Below are positions 1-7,635 of a stretch of DNA of 33,613 nt, piece after piece (the stretch's first letter is position 1; the number at the start of each line of letters is the position of its first letter). This DNA comes from Sphingobacteriaceae bacterium. Lineage in GTDB: Bacteria > Bacteroidota > Bacteroidia > Sphingobacteriales > Sphingobacteriaceae. Below the pieces are notes generated by a model that saw only the letters and a list, made by a program, of their open reading frames with translations, made no database searches and was not told the origin of the DNA. Position numbers and translations under genes: made by a program. Where the stretch lies: assembly GCA_947458875.1 (NCBI GenBank), contig CANGZD010000019.1, forward strand, positions 1 to 33,613, written 5' to 3'.

Positions 1-33
1 CTTTTAAATCTTTTTAAAGTGAATAATGAATGA

Positions 34-309
34 TTAAAGAATCGCGTAGATATCAGACTCACGCATAATTAAGTACTCTTTTCCTTCGTAAGTAATTTCA
101 GTACCGGCATACTTGCCATACAATACCTGATCACCTACTTTAACGGTTAAGGGTTCGTCTACTTTGCCGTTTCCAACCGCTACTACCTTACCACTCTGAG
201 GTTTTTCTTTGGCGGTATCAGGGATGTAGATACCCGAAGCAGTTTTTTCTTCTGCCGGAGCTGGTTCAATTACCACTCGGTCAGCAATAGGTTTAATTGA
301 TAGTGCCAT
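34..309 (-). CDS. groES: Co-chaperonin GroES (Hsp10)
   Basis: This 91-residue protein is the cytosolic heptameric lid of the GroEL folding chamber. Its start [16 protein letters not shown] and the later segments [14 protein letters not shown] (mobile loop) and [12 protein letters not shown] are diagnostic, and the length is normal. The frame stays open to 393, but family alignment puts the start at the ATG at 307-309. The upstream extension has no GroES-like sequence. The gene reads toward the window's left edge, where groEL is expected but not visible. No Shine-Dalgarno sequence precedes the ATG; the leader is A/T-rich. I could not identify a CIRCE heat-shock operator (an inverted repeat with a 9-bp spacer) in 310-467. 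Confidence 0.97.
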   Translation of the reverse strand: MALSIKPIADRVVIEPAPAEEKTASGIYIPDTAKEKPQSGKVVAVGNGKVDEPLTVKVGDQVLYGKYAGTEITYEGKEYLIMRESDIYAIL

Positions 310-467
310 AGTATGTTTTATTTTTTGTTTTGATAAATTATAAAATTGAACTGTTCCATTGTTAACATGAATTGTGCCAATGGGTTTTGACAAAAATCTA
401 TTGCCAAAATTTCATCTCGGATGCTGAAAAACCAGATTTTTGGTGTCAGGCTGTCAGTTTTAAAGCA

Positions 468-499
468 AAAAAGGCTTCCCGAAACCGGGAAGCCTTTTT
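468..499 (-). terminator. Bidirectional intrinsic terminator after secG
   Basis: The sequence shows a perfect 14-bp stem (468-481 with 486-499) and a 4-base AAAC loop. The stem ends in A5 on the left and T5 on the right, so a U-tract follows the GC-rich part on either strand. It lies 15 bases past the secG stop and separates the miaB-secG operon from groES, which should therefore have its own promoter in 310-467. Confidence 0.85.
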
Positions 500-514
500 G
501 ATAAGGCTCGAATT

Positions 515-850
515 TTATTTTCCTGTACCGTTTTGTGGTGCGGGAGGTAAACTCACAGGTGCCTGGCTTGGCGCCGTTTTCTCGATTTGTTGTTGTATTT
601 CGTTGGCTTTCTCATTTACGGCAGCTCCTTTCGGAATCACTACATTAATTAAGATGACCAAAACCATTAGGGTAACAGCCAGAAACCAGGTTCCTTTTTC
701 CAGAAAATCACCGGTACGTTGTACACCCATGATGTTGTTCGATCCGGCAAAACCGGAAGATAAGCCACCACCTTTTGGGTTTTGAATCAGGATAAATAAT
801 CCTAAAACAGAACAAACAATGATGGCGATAATTACAATTGCGTAAAACAT
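515..850 (-). CDS. secG: Preprotein translocase subunit SecG
   Basis: This 111-residue inner-membrane protein is the SecG component of the SecYEG channel. It has two hydrophobic segments, about residues 2-22 and 54-73. They are joined by the family hallmark loop QNPKGGGLSSGFAGSNNIMG, with a glycine-rich stretch followed by the GVQRTGDFLEKGTW segment. The C-terminal tail (about residue 75 on) is polar and rich in Gln and Pro, as in many Bacteroidota SecG proteins. The gene starts at an ATG 11 bases after the stop of the upstream gene. It is the last gene of a minus-strand operon (miaB, sigma-54 activator, lptE, helical repeat protein, secG) and is followed by a strong terminator. secA lies separately at 13062. 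Confidence 0.95.
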   Translation of the reverse strand: MFYAIVIIAIIVCSVLGLFILIQNPKGGGLSSGFAGSNNIMGVQRTGDFLEKGTWFLAVTLMVLVILINVVIPKGAAVNEKANEIQQQIEKTAPSQAPVSLPPAPQNGTGK

Positions 851-861
851 ATGTTATTGAA

Positions 862-1833
862 TTAATTTTTTTTGCGCTCTAATAGACTAATTTGGTCGGC
901 AAAGTACGTGCTTTTTTCGGGAAATTTCAAACTTAATTTCCGGTAGGTCTCGATAGCTTTGTCGAGGAGCATTTGTTCGGTATAAATTTGAGCCAGGGTT
1001 TCAGACACTAAATCAAGGGAATCTTCGGCACTTTTTCGGGCTTTATTTTCATTGCCCATTTTATCTGCAGATGGTGGTGAGATTTGAGGCTCTTCGGTAA
1101 TGAAGCGCTCAATGATCTCTTCTTCTTTGGTTTTTACTGCAGCTAATTTTTTTGTTTTTTTCTGCTTGCTTTGTGTACTGATTTGAGAAAGATCGAAATC
1201 TGCGATCGGGTTTTCTGGACTAGAACTGGCTGATTTACTTTGTTTAATTTGCTGGCTAGTGTCTAACTTAAAACTTACGTAAGGCTGATAAGTATCTGCA
1301 TGTTCTTTTCGAGTTTTGTTGAGCCACCACAAAAAGGTATAAGGCATTTGGTCGTCGTCGTAACGCGATACTTCTTGAGAAATGGGTTCCGGTTCGATGG
1401 TTTCAGATACTTTATCTTCCAATGCGAAAAAATCAGCAGAAGCAATACTTTCCAGAATGAGTTGTTGGGTATCATCAATGATGGTGGCTGTCTCCTGATC
1501 GACCTCTGTCAACTCGGCCTCCAAATTAACTTCGTCACTGTGCTCTTTAGCCAATGGCTCAGTATTCAGGTCTTGCGGTTCATTTACTTCCTCTTTGATG
1601 AGCAACTCCAAAGTTTCGGGAGCCTGGATAAATCGCTGCCATAATGGTCTTTCTGAAGCATAAATAGCGGCCTCTTCCGGATTTTGTTCCAGCTTTTTTC
1701 GTGCAAATTGAAGGAGTGCAGCATAAGGGTATTTATCGGCAAGCTGGATAACAGTCTCCAGGTTGGAGACTTCTAAACCGGCAGGCTTGCGGATGAGCTG
1801 AGTGAAAAATTCCTGGTTTGTTTCTGATGACAT
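862..1833 (-). CDS. Acidic protein with TPR-like C-terminus, function unknown
   Basis: This is a 323-residue soluble protein that I cannot name. The N-terminal part (about 1-80) is helical and begins MSSETNQEFFTQLIRKPAGL. The middle is acidic, low in complexity and probably disordered. The last 50 residues (LAQIYTEQMLLDKAIETYRKL then KFPEKSTYFADQISLLE) look like one TPR hairpin plus a capping helix, which suggests a protein-protein contact role. There is no signal peptide. I chose the ATG at 1833; an upstream TTG at 1857 would overlap lptE by 14 bases. It sits 10 bases after lptE and 11 before secG, so it is co-transcribed with envelope genes. A role around lipopolysaccharide transport or secretion is a guess from position only. 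Confidence 0.8.
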   Translation of the reverse strand: MSSETNQEFFTQLIRKPAGLEVSNLETVIQLADKYPYAALLQFARKKLEQNPEEAAIYASERPLWQRFIQAPETLELLIKEEVNEPQDLNTEPLAKEHSDEVNLEAELTEVDQETATIIDDTQQLILESIASADFFALEDKVSETIEPEPISQEVSRYDDDQMPYTFLWWLNKTRKEHADTYQPYVSFKLDTSQQIKQSKSASSSPENPIADFDLSQISTQSKQKKTKKLAAVKTKEEEIIERFITEEPQISPPSADKMGNENKARKSAEDSLDLVSETLAQIYTEQMLLDKAIETYRKLSLKFPEKSTYFADQISLLERKKN

Positions 1834-1843
1834 CCTGATCAAA

Positions 1844-2371
1844 TTACCAATTTGCAAACGCTGCGTTAAAAATATCTTCTGTAAGCATCACATTGATGGA
1901 TTTGATCAATTGTTGCTCCTGTGCTTGTAGAGGTCGTCCCTGGGTCGAAAAGTCTAAAAAGCGGGTAAAACTTTTCTCAAAATTTAATTCCGGATTAAGT
2001 ACATTGGTGTATTTTACTGATACGGTGATGGTTAGGCGTTCTAATCCGGCACGTTCATTACCCTGGATGGCTGATGGCCTGATGCTGTATTCGGTAATGC
2101 GCCCCTGAAAATTGGCGTCGGCATCAGACCTCACTAAACTCAATGTTGATTGATTACGGATCCTGTCTTTAAGATCTTCAGTAAATTGTTGACTGAGATA
2201 AGGGACCACTAAACTGGCATTATTCTCAAAAAACTGCACCGAAACAGTTTTCATTTCGTTAGGGATAGATGCTCCTGAAAAGGAATAAATGCCGCAAGCA
2301 TTTAGCATCAAGGCAAAAACAATGAGGCTAAATCCCGCTATTTTAAGCATATATTTTGGCATGATATTCAT
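1844..2371 (-). CDS. lptE: LptE-family outer-membrane lipoprotein
   Basis: This is a 175-residue lipoprotein. A hydrophobic signal (KIAGFSLIVFALML) leads to the lipobox LNAC, so the mature protein begins at the Cys of CGIYSFSG. The segments IYSFSGASIPNEMKTVSVQFFEN and LSQQFTEDLKDRIRNQSTLSLV match the LptE-like group of Bacteroidota, where LptE plugs and assembles the LptD pore that delivers lipopolysaccharide to the outer surface. Homology to proteobacterial LptE is remote, so the function rests on family assignment. The ATG at 2371 shares one base with the TGA of the upstream sigma-54 activator gene (TGATG), a sign of translational coupling. A TTG one codon earlier is less likely. Confidence 0.85.
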   Translation of the reverse strand: MNIMPKYMLKIAGFSLIVFALMLNACGIYSFSGASIPNEMKTVSVQFFENNASLVVPYLSQQFTEDLKDRIRNQSTLSLVRSDADANFQGRITEYSIRPSAIQGNERAGLERLTITVSVKYTNVLNPELNFEKSFTRFLDFSTQGRPLQAQEQQLIKSINVMLTEDIFNAAFANW

Positions 2372-3612
2372 CAATTCAAGTGGAGTTCTTTGATTTTTCT
2401 GTACAAAGTACGCTCAGAAATACCTAATTCTTGTGCTGCTAATTTACGTTTACCCCGATGTTTTTTCAGCGCTTTTTTAATTAAATCTGCTTCTTTATCG
2501 ATGAGTGACAGCGATTCCTCTGCTTCTTCTTCGTGCTGCAAGATATCAAAATGATGATGATCCTGGCCCGGCTGATGGATGGTTAAGGTTGGCTGTGCAG
2601 GTAATTCGGCTACTGTACCCGGTAATTCAATGTCCTGATAAAGTTGGTTTAACACCTGTGGGTTTGCACTTAAATGTGCTGCATTGCCGCCATGCTGAAT
2701 AATTTCTGCCACCAGTTTTTTAAGTTCGAGCATGTCTCTTTTCATGTCGAACAAAACTTTATATAAGATATCACGTTCCGAAAAGTCTTCTTTTTGATTT
2801 TTTTCCAGCTTCATGGGCAGGCTGCTGCTCGTTTCGTGCGGGATATAATTCAAAATACTTTTTCCGGTGATGTTTCGGTCTTTCTCTAAAACAGCAATCT
2901 GTTCTGCCACATTTTTCAGCTGACGTACATTACCTGGCCAGCTGTAATTAGTCAATATTTGTTGTGCTTCTGCATCTAGTTGTACTGAAGGGCTGCGATA
3001 TTTATCGGTAAAATCGGCAATAAATTTTCTAAAGAGTAAGTAAATATCTTCTTTGCGCTCTCTTAATGAAGGAATCTTAAGAGGAACCGTATTCAATCGG
3101 TAGTACAAATCCTCTCTAAATTTTCCTGCTCTCACTGCATCGTATACATCCACATTGGTAGCTGCAATGACTCTTACATTGGTTTTTTGGACTTTTGATG
3201 ATCCTACACGCAAGTATTCACCTGTTTCTAGTACTCTCAGTAATCTGGCTTGCGTTCCCAAGGGTAATTCAGCAACTTCATCCAAAAAGATGGTTCCACC
3301 ATCTACCACTTCAAAATAACCCTTACGGGATTCATGCGCACCGGTAAATGAACCTTTTTCGTGACCAAAAAGCTCCGAATCGATGGTTCCTTCGGGGATG
3401 GCACCACAGTTTACTGCAATGAAAGAGCCATGTTTGCGGGCACTCAGTTGATGGATTATGTGTGAGAAAACTTCCTTACCACTTCCACTTTCGCCGGTAA
3501 TTAAAACCGAAATATCGGTTGGAGCTACCTGAAGGGCAACATCAATGGCTCTGTTGAGGAGCGGGGAGTTCCCTATAATTCCGAATCGGTTTTTAATATC
3601 CTGCATATCCAT
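2371..3612 (-). CDS. Sigma-54-dependent transcriptional activator (AAA+ and Fis-type HTH)
   Basis: This 413-residue protein remodels sigma-54 RNA polymerase at -24/-12 promoters using ATP. The AAA+ domain begins almost at residue 1. Walker A GESGSGKE is at about 40-47, the sigma-54 contact loop GSFTGA at about 87-92, Walker B GGTIFLDE at about 105-112, and the arginine-finger region ends near 235. A linker (about 245-370) is rich in Gln, His and Glu. The Fis-like helix-turn-helix (LAAQELGISERTLYRKIKE) ends the protein. It has no receiver, GAF or PAS input domain, so it may be constitutive or controlled by a partner or by expression. The gene lies 2 bases after miaB and overlaps lptE by one base. 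This order is, to my knowledge, frequent in Bacteroidota. Confidence 0.93.
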   Translation of the reverse strand: MDMQDIKNRFGIIGNSPLLNRAIDVALQVAPTDISVLITGESGSGKEVFSHIIHQLSARKHGSFIAVNCGAIPEGTIDSELFGHEKGSFTGAHESRKGYFEVVDGGTIFLDEVAELPLGTQARLLRVLETGEYLRVGSSKVQKTNVRVIAATNVDVYDAVRAGKFREDLYYRLNTVPLKIPSLRERKEDIYLLFRKFIADFTDKYRSPSVQLDAEAQQILTNYSWPGNVRQLKNVAEQIAVLEKDRNITGKSILNYIPHETSSSLPMKLEKNQKEDFSERDILYKVLFDMKRDMLELKKLVAEIIQHGGNAAHLSANPQVLNQLYQDIELPGTVAELPAQPTLTIHQPGQDHHHFDILQHEEEAEESLSLIDKEADLIKKALKKHRGKRKLAAQELGISERTLYRKIKELHLN

Positions 3613-3614
3613 CT

Positions 3615-5045
3615 TTAATCAATTATTTTACCAATCAAGGTTGCTTTTGTGCAGCTTTCGGCCAATACTTTTACATAATTGCCGGGCTGAAACCGCTCAT
3701 CTACCGGGAAAATGACCGTGGCATTTTGATCGTTCCGTCCCGAAAAATCATGTTTAGATTTTTTGGAATACCCATCAATCAGTACTTCCTGTACTTTCCC
3801 AATCTGTTTTTGTAATTGTTGGTGGGCCGAAGCTTGTTGTTGAGCAATCACCTCGTCCAGGCGACGACTTTTTACCTCTTCTGGAACATCGTCTTCAAAA
3901 CGTTTGGCAGCCAAGGTGCCTGGCCGCTCAGAATACTTGAACATGTAAGCAAAATCATATCCAACCAATTTCATGATGCTTAAGGTGTCATGATGCTCCT
4001 CTTCTGTTTCAGAGCAAAAGCCCACAATAACATCTGTAGAAATGGCACAGTTGGGCAAAATACCTCGAATGGCGTCTACTCGTTCCAGGTACCATTCTCG
4101 GTCGTAGGTACGGTTCATTTTCTCCAAAATACGGGAGTTGCCTGATTGTACCGGCAGGTGAATGTACTTGCAAATATTGTGGTATTTGGCCATGGTATGC
4201 AACACCTCGTCGGTGATGTCTTTAGGGTGCGAAGTTGAAAAACGAACCCGCATTTGAGGATCTACTTCGGCCACCATGGCCAATAGCTGAGCAAAATTGA
4301 CCGATTGAGAGCCGTCTTCGCTGGCCCATTTGTACGAATCGACATTTTGACCCAATAAAGTCACTTCGCGATAGCCCGCCTGTGAAAGTTCTTTGGCTTC
4401 TTGTACAATGGAGTGTGCATCGCGGCTGCGTTCGCGTCCACGGGTGAAAGGCACCACGCAGAAGGAACACATGTTGTCGCATCCACGCATAATAGAAATA
4501 AAAGCGCTGATACCATTACTATTTAACCGTATCGGGCTGATATCGGCATAAGTTTCTTCTCTTGATAAAAGTACATTTACTGCTTTTGCACCTTCATCGG
4601 CCTGATTGATCAAGCTGGGCAGGTCGCGATAGGCATCGGGTCCCACCACTAAATCAACTAATTTTTCTTCTTCTAAAAATTTGGCTTTCAATCGCTCGGC
4701 CATACAGCCCAAAACACCAATAACGGCGTCTTTCTTTGTTTTTTTGATGGCTCCAAACTCCCGCAAACGATTGCGAACACGTTGTTCAGCGTTTTCGCGG
4801 ATTGAGCAGGTATTGATGAAAATGACATCGGCTTCTTTGTAATTGGCGGTGGTTTCAAATCCCATATCTATCATTACCGAGGCAACAATCTCAGAGTCTG
4901 AAAAGTTCATGGCACAGCCATAACTCTCAATGTATAATTTACGACCCTTGGTGTTGCCCTGCTTGCCATCCAACATCAATGCCTCTCCCTGTCGACTCTC
5001 ATCGTGGTCTTTCAATGTTATTCCCGTCTTCAATAGTTCTTCCAT
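3615..5045 (-). CDS. miaB: tRNA-2-methylthio-N6-isopentenyladenosine synthase MiaB
   Basis: This 476-residue radical-SAM methylthiotransferase adds the methylthio group to i6A37 in tRNAs reading UNN codons. The N-terminal MTTase domain carries three cluster cysteines: C44 ([13 protein letters not shown]), C80 ([12 protein letters not shown]) and C114 (GCMAERLK). The radical-SAM CxxxCxxC is C189/C193/C196 ([21 protein letters not shown]). A TRAM RNA-binding domain closes the protein, with the typical [16 protein letters not shown] segment. About 35 residues precede the conserved core, slightly longer than in E. coli. It is the first gene of the operon leading to secG. A TAnnTTTG box ends 7 bases before its ATG, so the message may be nearly leaderless. 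Confidence 0.97.
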   Translation of the reverse strand: MEELLKTGITLKDHDESRQGEALMLDGKQGNTKGRKLYIESYGCAMNFSDSEIVASVMIDMGFETTANYKEADVIFINTCSIRENAEQRVRNRLREFGAIKKTKKDAVIGVLGCMAERLKAKFLEEEKLVDLVVGPDAYRDLPSLINQADEGAKAVNVLLSREETYADISPIRLNSNGISAFISIMRGCDNMCSFCVVPFTRGRERSRDAHSIVQEAKELSQAGYREVTLLGQNVDSYKWASEDGSQSVNFAQLLAMVAEVDPQMRVRFSTSHPKDITDEVLHTMAKYHNICKYIHLPVQSGNSRILEKMNRTYDREWYLERVDAIRGILPNCAISTDVIVGFCSETEEEHHDTLSIMKLVGYDFAYMFKYSERPGTLAAKRFEDDVPEEVKSRRLDEVIAQQQASAHQQLQKQIGKVQEVLIDGYSKKSKHDFSGRNDQNATVIFPVDERFQPGNYVKVLAESCTKATLIGKIID

Positions 5046-5052
5046 AACGATG

Positions 5053-5060
5053 CAAAAATA
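5053..5060 (-). promoter_or_regulatory. Candidate Bacteroidota -7 box for the miaB operon
   Basis: The minus strand reads TATTTTTG here, a full match to TAnnTTTG, the known sigma-ABfr -7 consensus of Bacteroidota. It ends 7 bases before the miaB ATG. I see no convincing TTG -33 element about 20 bases farther upstream, so this rests on the -7 match and position. Confidence 0.4.
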
Positions 5061-5117
5061 AAGATTATTTTAGAAATAATGACAGAATGGCAGTATTTCA
5101 TTTTTAAAAAGACTGGT

Positions 5118-5145
5118 AAAAAAAAGCCCGGCTTATGACCAGGCT
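5118..5145 (-). terminator. Intrinsic terminator after ilvE
   Basis: Read on the minus strand, a 7-bp stem (AGCCTGG with CCGGGCT, one G-U pair; 5145-5139 with 5131-5125) and a 7-base loop are followed directly by a run of eight Ts. It starts 10 bases after the ilvE stop and closes the minus-strand operon before miaB. Confidence 0.8.
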
Positions 5146-5154
5146 ATGTATTTC

Positions 5155-6228
5155 TTAAATCAAATGATTCCAGCCAAAAGGATCAGGAACAAGTCCGTAG
5201 CGAATTTCTTTTAGTGCTTGTAAAGCTTTGTTCGAAAATTCTCTGCTTGAAGGCTCAGGTAAAGTATACTTTTTGCCTTCATAAGTAATTTCAGCAATAT
5301 GAGCGATGGTTGCGGCAGTACCGGCTCCAAAAGCGTCTTGCAAAGTACCATTTTGAGCAGCTTCAATTACCTCAGTTACGGTTACCCTGCGTTCTTCTAC
5401 CGGCATTCCCCATGAACGTGCTAAGTCCAATATACTGTGACGAGTTACACCATCCAGAATACTGTCGCGAGTAGATGGAGTAATTAAAGTATCATTGATT
5501 ACGAACATCACATTGGTGGTTCCTGACTCTTCAATGTATGCATGTTCTTTGGCATCGGTCCAGATTAATTGATCGAAACCTTCTTGCTGAGCCAGTTTGG
5601 TTGGCAATAAGGAGCTGGCATAGTTACCAGCAGTTTTGGCGTAGCCAACGCCACCTTCCACCGCACGGGTGTAATGAGTTTCAATTTTAACTTTTAAAGG
5701 CTTGGCATAATAAACTCCTACCGGACCAATCAGGATGACAAATTTGTAATTGGAAGACGCATGAACCCCTAAAATAGGATCGGTTGCAAACATTACCGGA
5801 CGAATGTAAAGGGAATAGCCTTCTTGTGAGGGTACCCAATCGCGATCCAGCTCAAGTAATTGCTGCATGCCCTGCATAAAAATCTCTTCCGGAACAATCG
5901 GCATGGCCATACGCTGGGCAGAAATATTGAATCTTTCCAGGTTTTTGTAGGGTCTGAAAATACTGATTCGTCCGTTGGCCTGTTTGTAGGCTTTGATGCC
6001 TTCAAAAATGGCTTGACCATAATGTAAAGCGGATGCTGCCGGACTGATTTCAATGTTTCCGTAAGGAAGAATTTGGAGGTTTTTCCACTCTCCATCTTCA
6101 AAATCGGCGGTAAACATATGGTCCGAGAAAACACGTCCGAAAGGGAGGTTTTCAAAGTCGGTACTTTCAAGGCGGGATTGTGGGGTGCGGCTTACTTTAA
6201 TGTCCAAGATATCTATCACGTTTTTCAT
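5155..6228 (-). CDS. ilvE: Branched-chain amino acid aminotransferase
   Basis: This 357-residue fold-IV PLP enzyme interconverts Leu, Ile and Val with their 2-oxo acids, using glutamate/2-oxoglutarate. Family marks are ALHYGQAIFEGIKAY near the N-terminus, the catalytic lysine in VGYAKTAGNYASSLLPTKLA, and the phosphate/cofactor segments YIEESGTTNVMFVI and FGAGTAATIAHI. The length fits the BCAT2-like group. The ATG at 6228 is preferred over the TTG at 6246, because a TACTTTTG promoter box at 6244-6251 covers the TTG. A terminator follows the stop. The gene lies 58 bases after the dioxygenase gene, so it can be read from both the upstream operon and its own promoter. Confidence 0.95.
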   Translation of the reverse strand: MKNVIDILDIKVSRTPQSRLESTDFENLPFGRVFSDHMFTADFEDGEWKNLQILPYGNIEISPAASALHYGQAIFEGIKAYKQANGRISIFRPYKNLERFNISAQRMAMPIVPEEIFMQGMQQLLELDRDWVPSQEGYSLYIRPVMFATDPILGVHASSNYKFVILIGPVGVYYAKPLKVKIETHYTRAVEGGVGYAKTAGNYASSLLPTKLAQQEGFDQLIWTDAKEHAYIEESGTTNVMFVINDTLITPSTRDSILDGVTRHSILDLARSWGMPVEERRVTVTEVIEAAQNGTLQDAFGAGTAATIAHIAEITYEGKKYTLPEPSSREFSNKALQALKEIRYGLVPDPFGWNHLI

Positions 6229-6243
6229 AGTATGAATACCTTG

Positions 6244-6251
6244 CAAAAGTA
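6244..6251 (-). promoter_or_regulatory. Candidate -7 box for ilvE
   Basis: The minus strand reads TACTTTTG, a full TAnnTTTG match, ending 15 bases before the ilvE ATG. No clear -33 TTG at the expected distance. It suggests ilvE can be expressed apart from the upstream four genes. Confidence 0.4.
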
Positions 6252-6286
6252 GAGAAAATTACACGTTGCTACGAATGATTTTTTCG

Positions 6287-7243
6287 TTACAATGGTGTAC
6301 GTAGTACACTTAAAACCCAATTTTTGCCCCAATTTTCTAATTCTTCATCAGTCCAAAGCTCTGGGAAGAAAATGCGCTTTTGAAAGCGTGGGGGCAGGTA
6401 TTTTTGCCAATTGGTTCCTCCGGTTGCTTTGATTTCTTCGGGTTCACGGTTGAGGTAGCGTACAGCTGATTTATAATGTGAAAGCGGCCAGTTAACATTA
6501 ACGTTTACATCCAATTGACGAAGTTCATTTTCCAGACTTGTGGTATCTTCTCCTTTGGTCTTTAATTGACGCAAAAGGTGGCGGAAATTTTTATCCTGAC
6601 AGGACTGTGCCAGCTCCATAAATGTTTTCGAATATTTCTGCTCGAATTGTTTGAGGGTGAGCGTTTTTTTACCGGTTGATAATTCTGTGGCACCATGTTT
6701 CCAGTAAATATGCTCGAACTGTGTTTTTAGATCGGCCTCTGCTAAATCATCCCGTTTCTCTTTATCTACCAAACGGATGAAATCGGTCGCATAGATTTCG
6801 ATCATACGATATTGGCCAGATTGAAATCCGCTGGCCGGCAATAAAGACATCCTGAATTTCAGAAACTGTTCTTTTTCCATTCCCTGTACCATGATTTCGA
6901 ATGAATTGGTGAGGGCTTCAAAATAACTGTTGATGCGTTTAACACGTTGGCTAAAAAAATCAGCAGTTAAGGCCGGATGTTCGGCAATTTGTTTGCACTC
7001 ATGCAGCGATAATTTGAAATAGAGTTCGGTAATCTGGTGGTAAATGATGAAAATCTCTTCATCGGGGAAGGATGTTTTCGGGTTTTGTAGACTCAAAAGG
7101 GTATCCAAATGTATATAATCCCAATAAGTTAAAAAATCAGCATACAGTAAACCGTCCAGGTAAGAAACCATGTCTTGCCCCATGGCTGCATATTTCTCCT
7201 GTAGCTTTTCAATTCTCTCTTTTATTTCTGCATTCACTTCCAT
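6287..7243 (-). CDS. kynA: Tryptophan 2,3-dioxygenase family protein
   Basis: This 318-residue protein belongs to the heme-dependent dioxygenase family that opens the indole ring of Trp to give N-formylkynurenine. The first-shell signatures are present: YWDYIHLDTLLSLQ, then YHQITELYFKLSLHECKQI (distal His region), and FRMSLLPASGFQSGQYRMIE, which carries the substrate-carboxylate Arg. The proximal heme His is probably in PLSHYKSAVRYL. The usual GTGGSSG loop that closes over the substrate reads ATGGTNWQKYLPP here, so affinity or substrate range may differ. No other kynurenine-pathway gene is in the window. The gene follows crcB by 11 bases and is probably co-transcribed with it. Confidence 0.88.
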   Translation of the reverse strand: MEVNAEIKERIEKLQEKYAAMGQDMVSYLDGLLYADFLTYWDYIHLDTLLSLQNPKTSFPDEEIFIIYHQITELYFKLSLHECKQIAEHPALTADFFSQRVKRINSYFEALTNSFEIMVQGMEKEQFLKFRMSLLPASGFQSGQYRMIEIYATDFIRLVDKEKRDDLAEADLKTQFEHIYWKHGATELSTGKKTLTLKQFEQKYSKTFMELAQSCQDKNFRHLLRQLKTKGEDTTSLENELRQLDVNVNVNWPLSHYKSAVRYLNREPEEIKATGGTNWQKYLPPRFQKRIFFPELWTDEELENWGKNWVLSVLRTPL

Positions 7244-7254
7244 AGATGTGGTAT

Positions 7255-7626
7255 TTAAAATAAACGTACCAGCCAGCTCCCCAAATATAAGCCAGCCACG
7301 CTGAGCGCAAAATTTGCAACGATATTGCCGATTACCATTGCTGATTGACTTTGTTTAAATAATTCTACCGTTTCTGCCGTAAAACTGGAGTAAGTACTAA
7401 AGCCTCCACAGAAACCGGTAATGATCAATAGTTTGAGCGGATCGCTCAGGTTGATTTTTTCAACGCCCAACACCAACACCGCCCCCAAAACCAGGCAGCT
7501 CAGAAAATTGGCCGTTAGGGTGCCCAAGGGTAAAAGGCTGATGCCTGCAGGATAGATTTTACTCACCAAAAATCTGGATACACTCCCCAGGCCGCCTCCT
7601 GCAAAAACAAACATTAACTGTTTCAT
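7255..7626 (-). CDS. crcB: Fluoride channel CrcB/FluC
   Basis: This 123-residue inner-membrane protein has four hydrophobic segments. It carries the two family motifs, GGGLGSVSRFL near the N-terminus and GFCGGFSTYSSFTAE in the third helix, whose Phe residues line the F- path in characterised FluC channels. FluC works as an antiparallel dual-topology dimer that exports fluoride, and the size fits a single homodimeric subunit. The ATG at 7626 is preferred over the TTG one codon upstream. It begins 9 bases after the SerB-SerA chimera stop and ends 11 bases before the dioxygenase start, so it sits inside an operon. I see no fluoride riboswitch before it. Confidence 0.95.
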   Translation of the reverse strand: MKQLMFVFAGGGLGSVSRFLVSKIYPAGISLLPLGTLTANFLSCLVLGAVLVLGVEKINLSDPLKLLIITGFCGGFSTYSSFTAETVELFKQSQSAMVIGNIVANFALSVAGLYLGSWLVRLF

Positions 7627-7635
7627 CAATTCAAA

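Noticed and set aside
310-380. Sigma-54-like element before groES (minus strand TTGGCAC followed by ATGTT).
   Set aside because: The -24 half fits, but the nearly invariant GC of the -12 half is GT, so it is probably chance.
372-785. Plus-strand open frame opposite secG and groES.
   Set aside because: It is antisense to two clear genes, runs through the terminator and has no recognisable protein features.
5046-5117. A small gene between miaB and ilvE.
   Set aside because: Only a promoter box and the terminator's A-tract are seen; no open frame of useful length.
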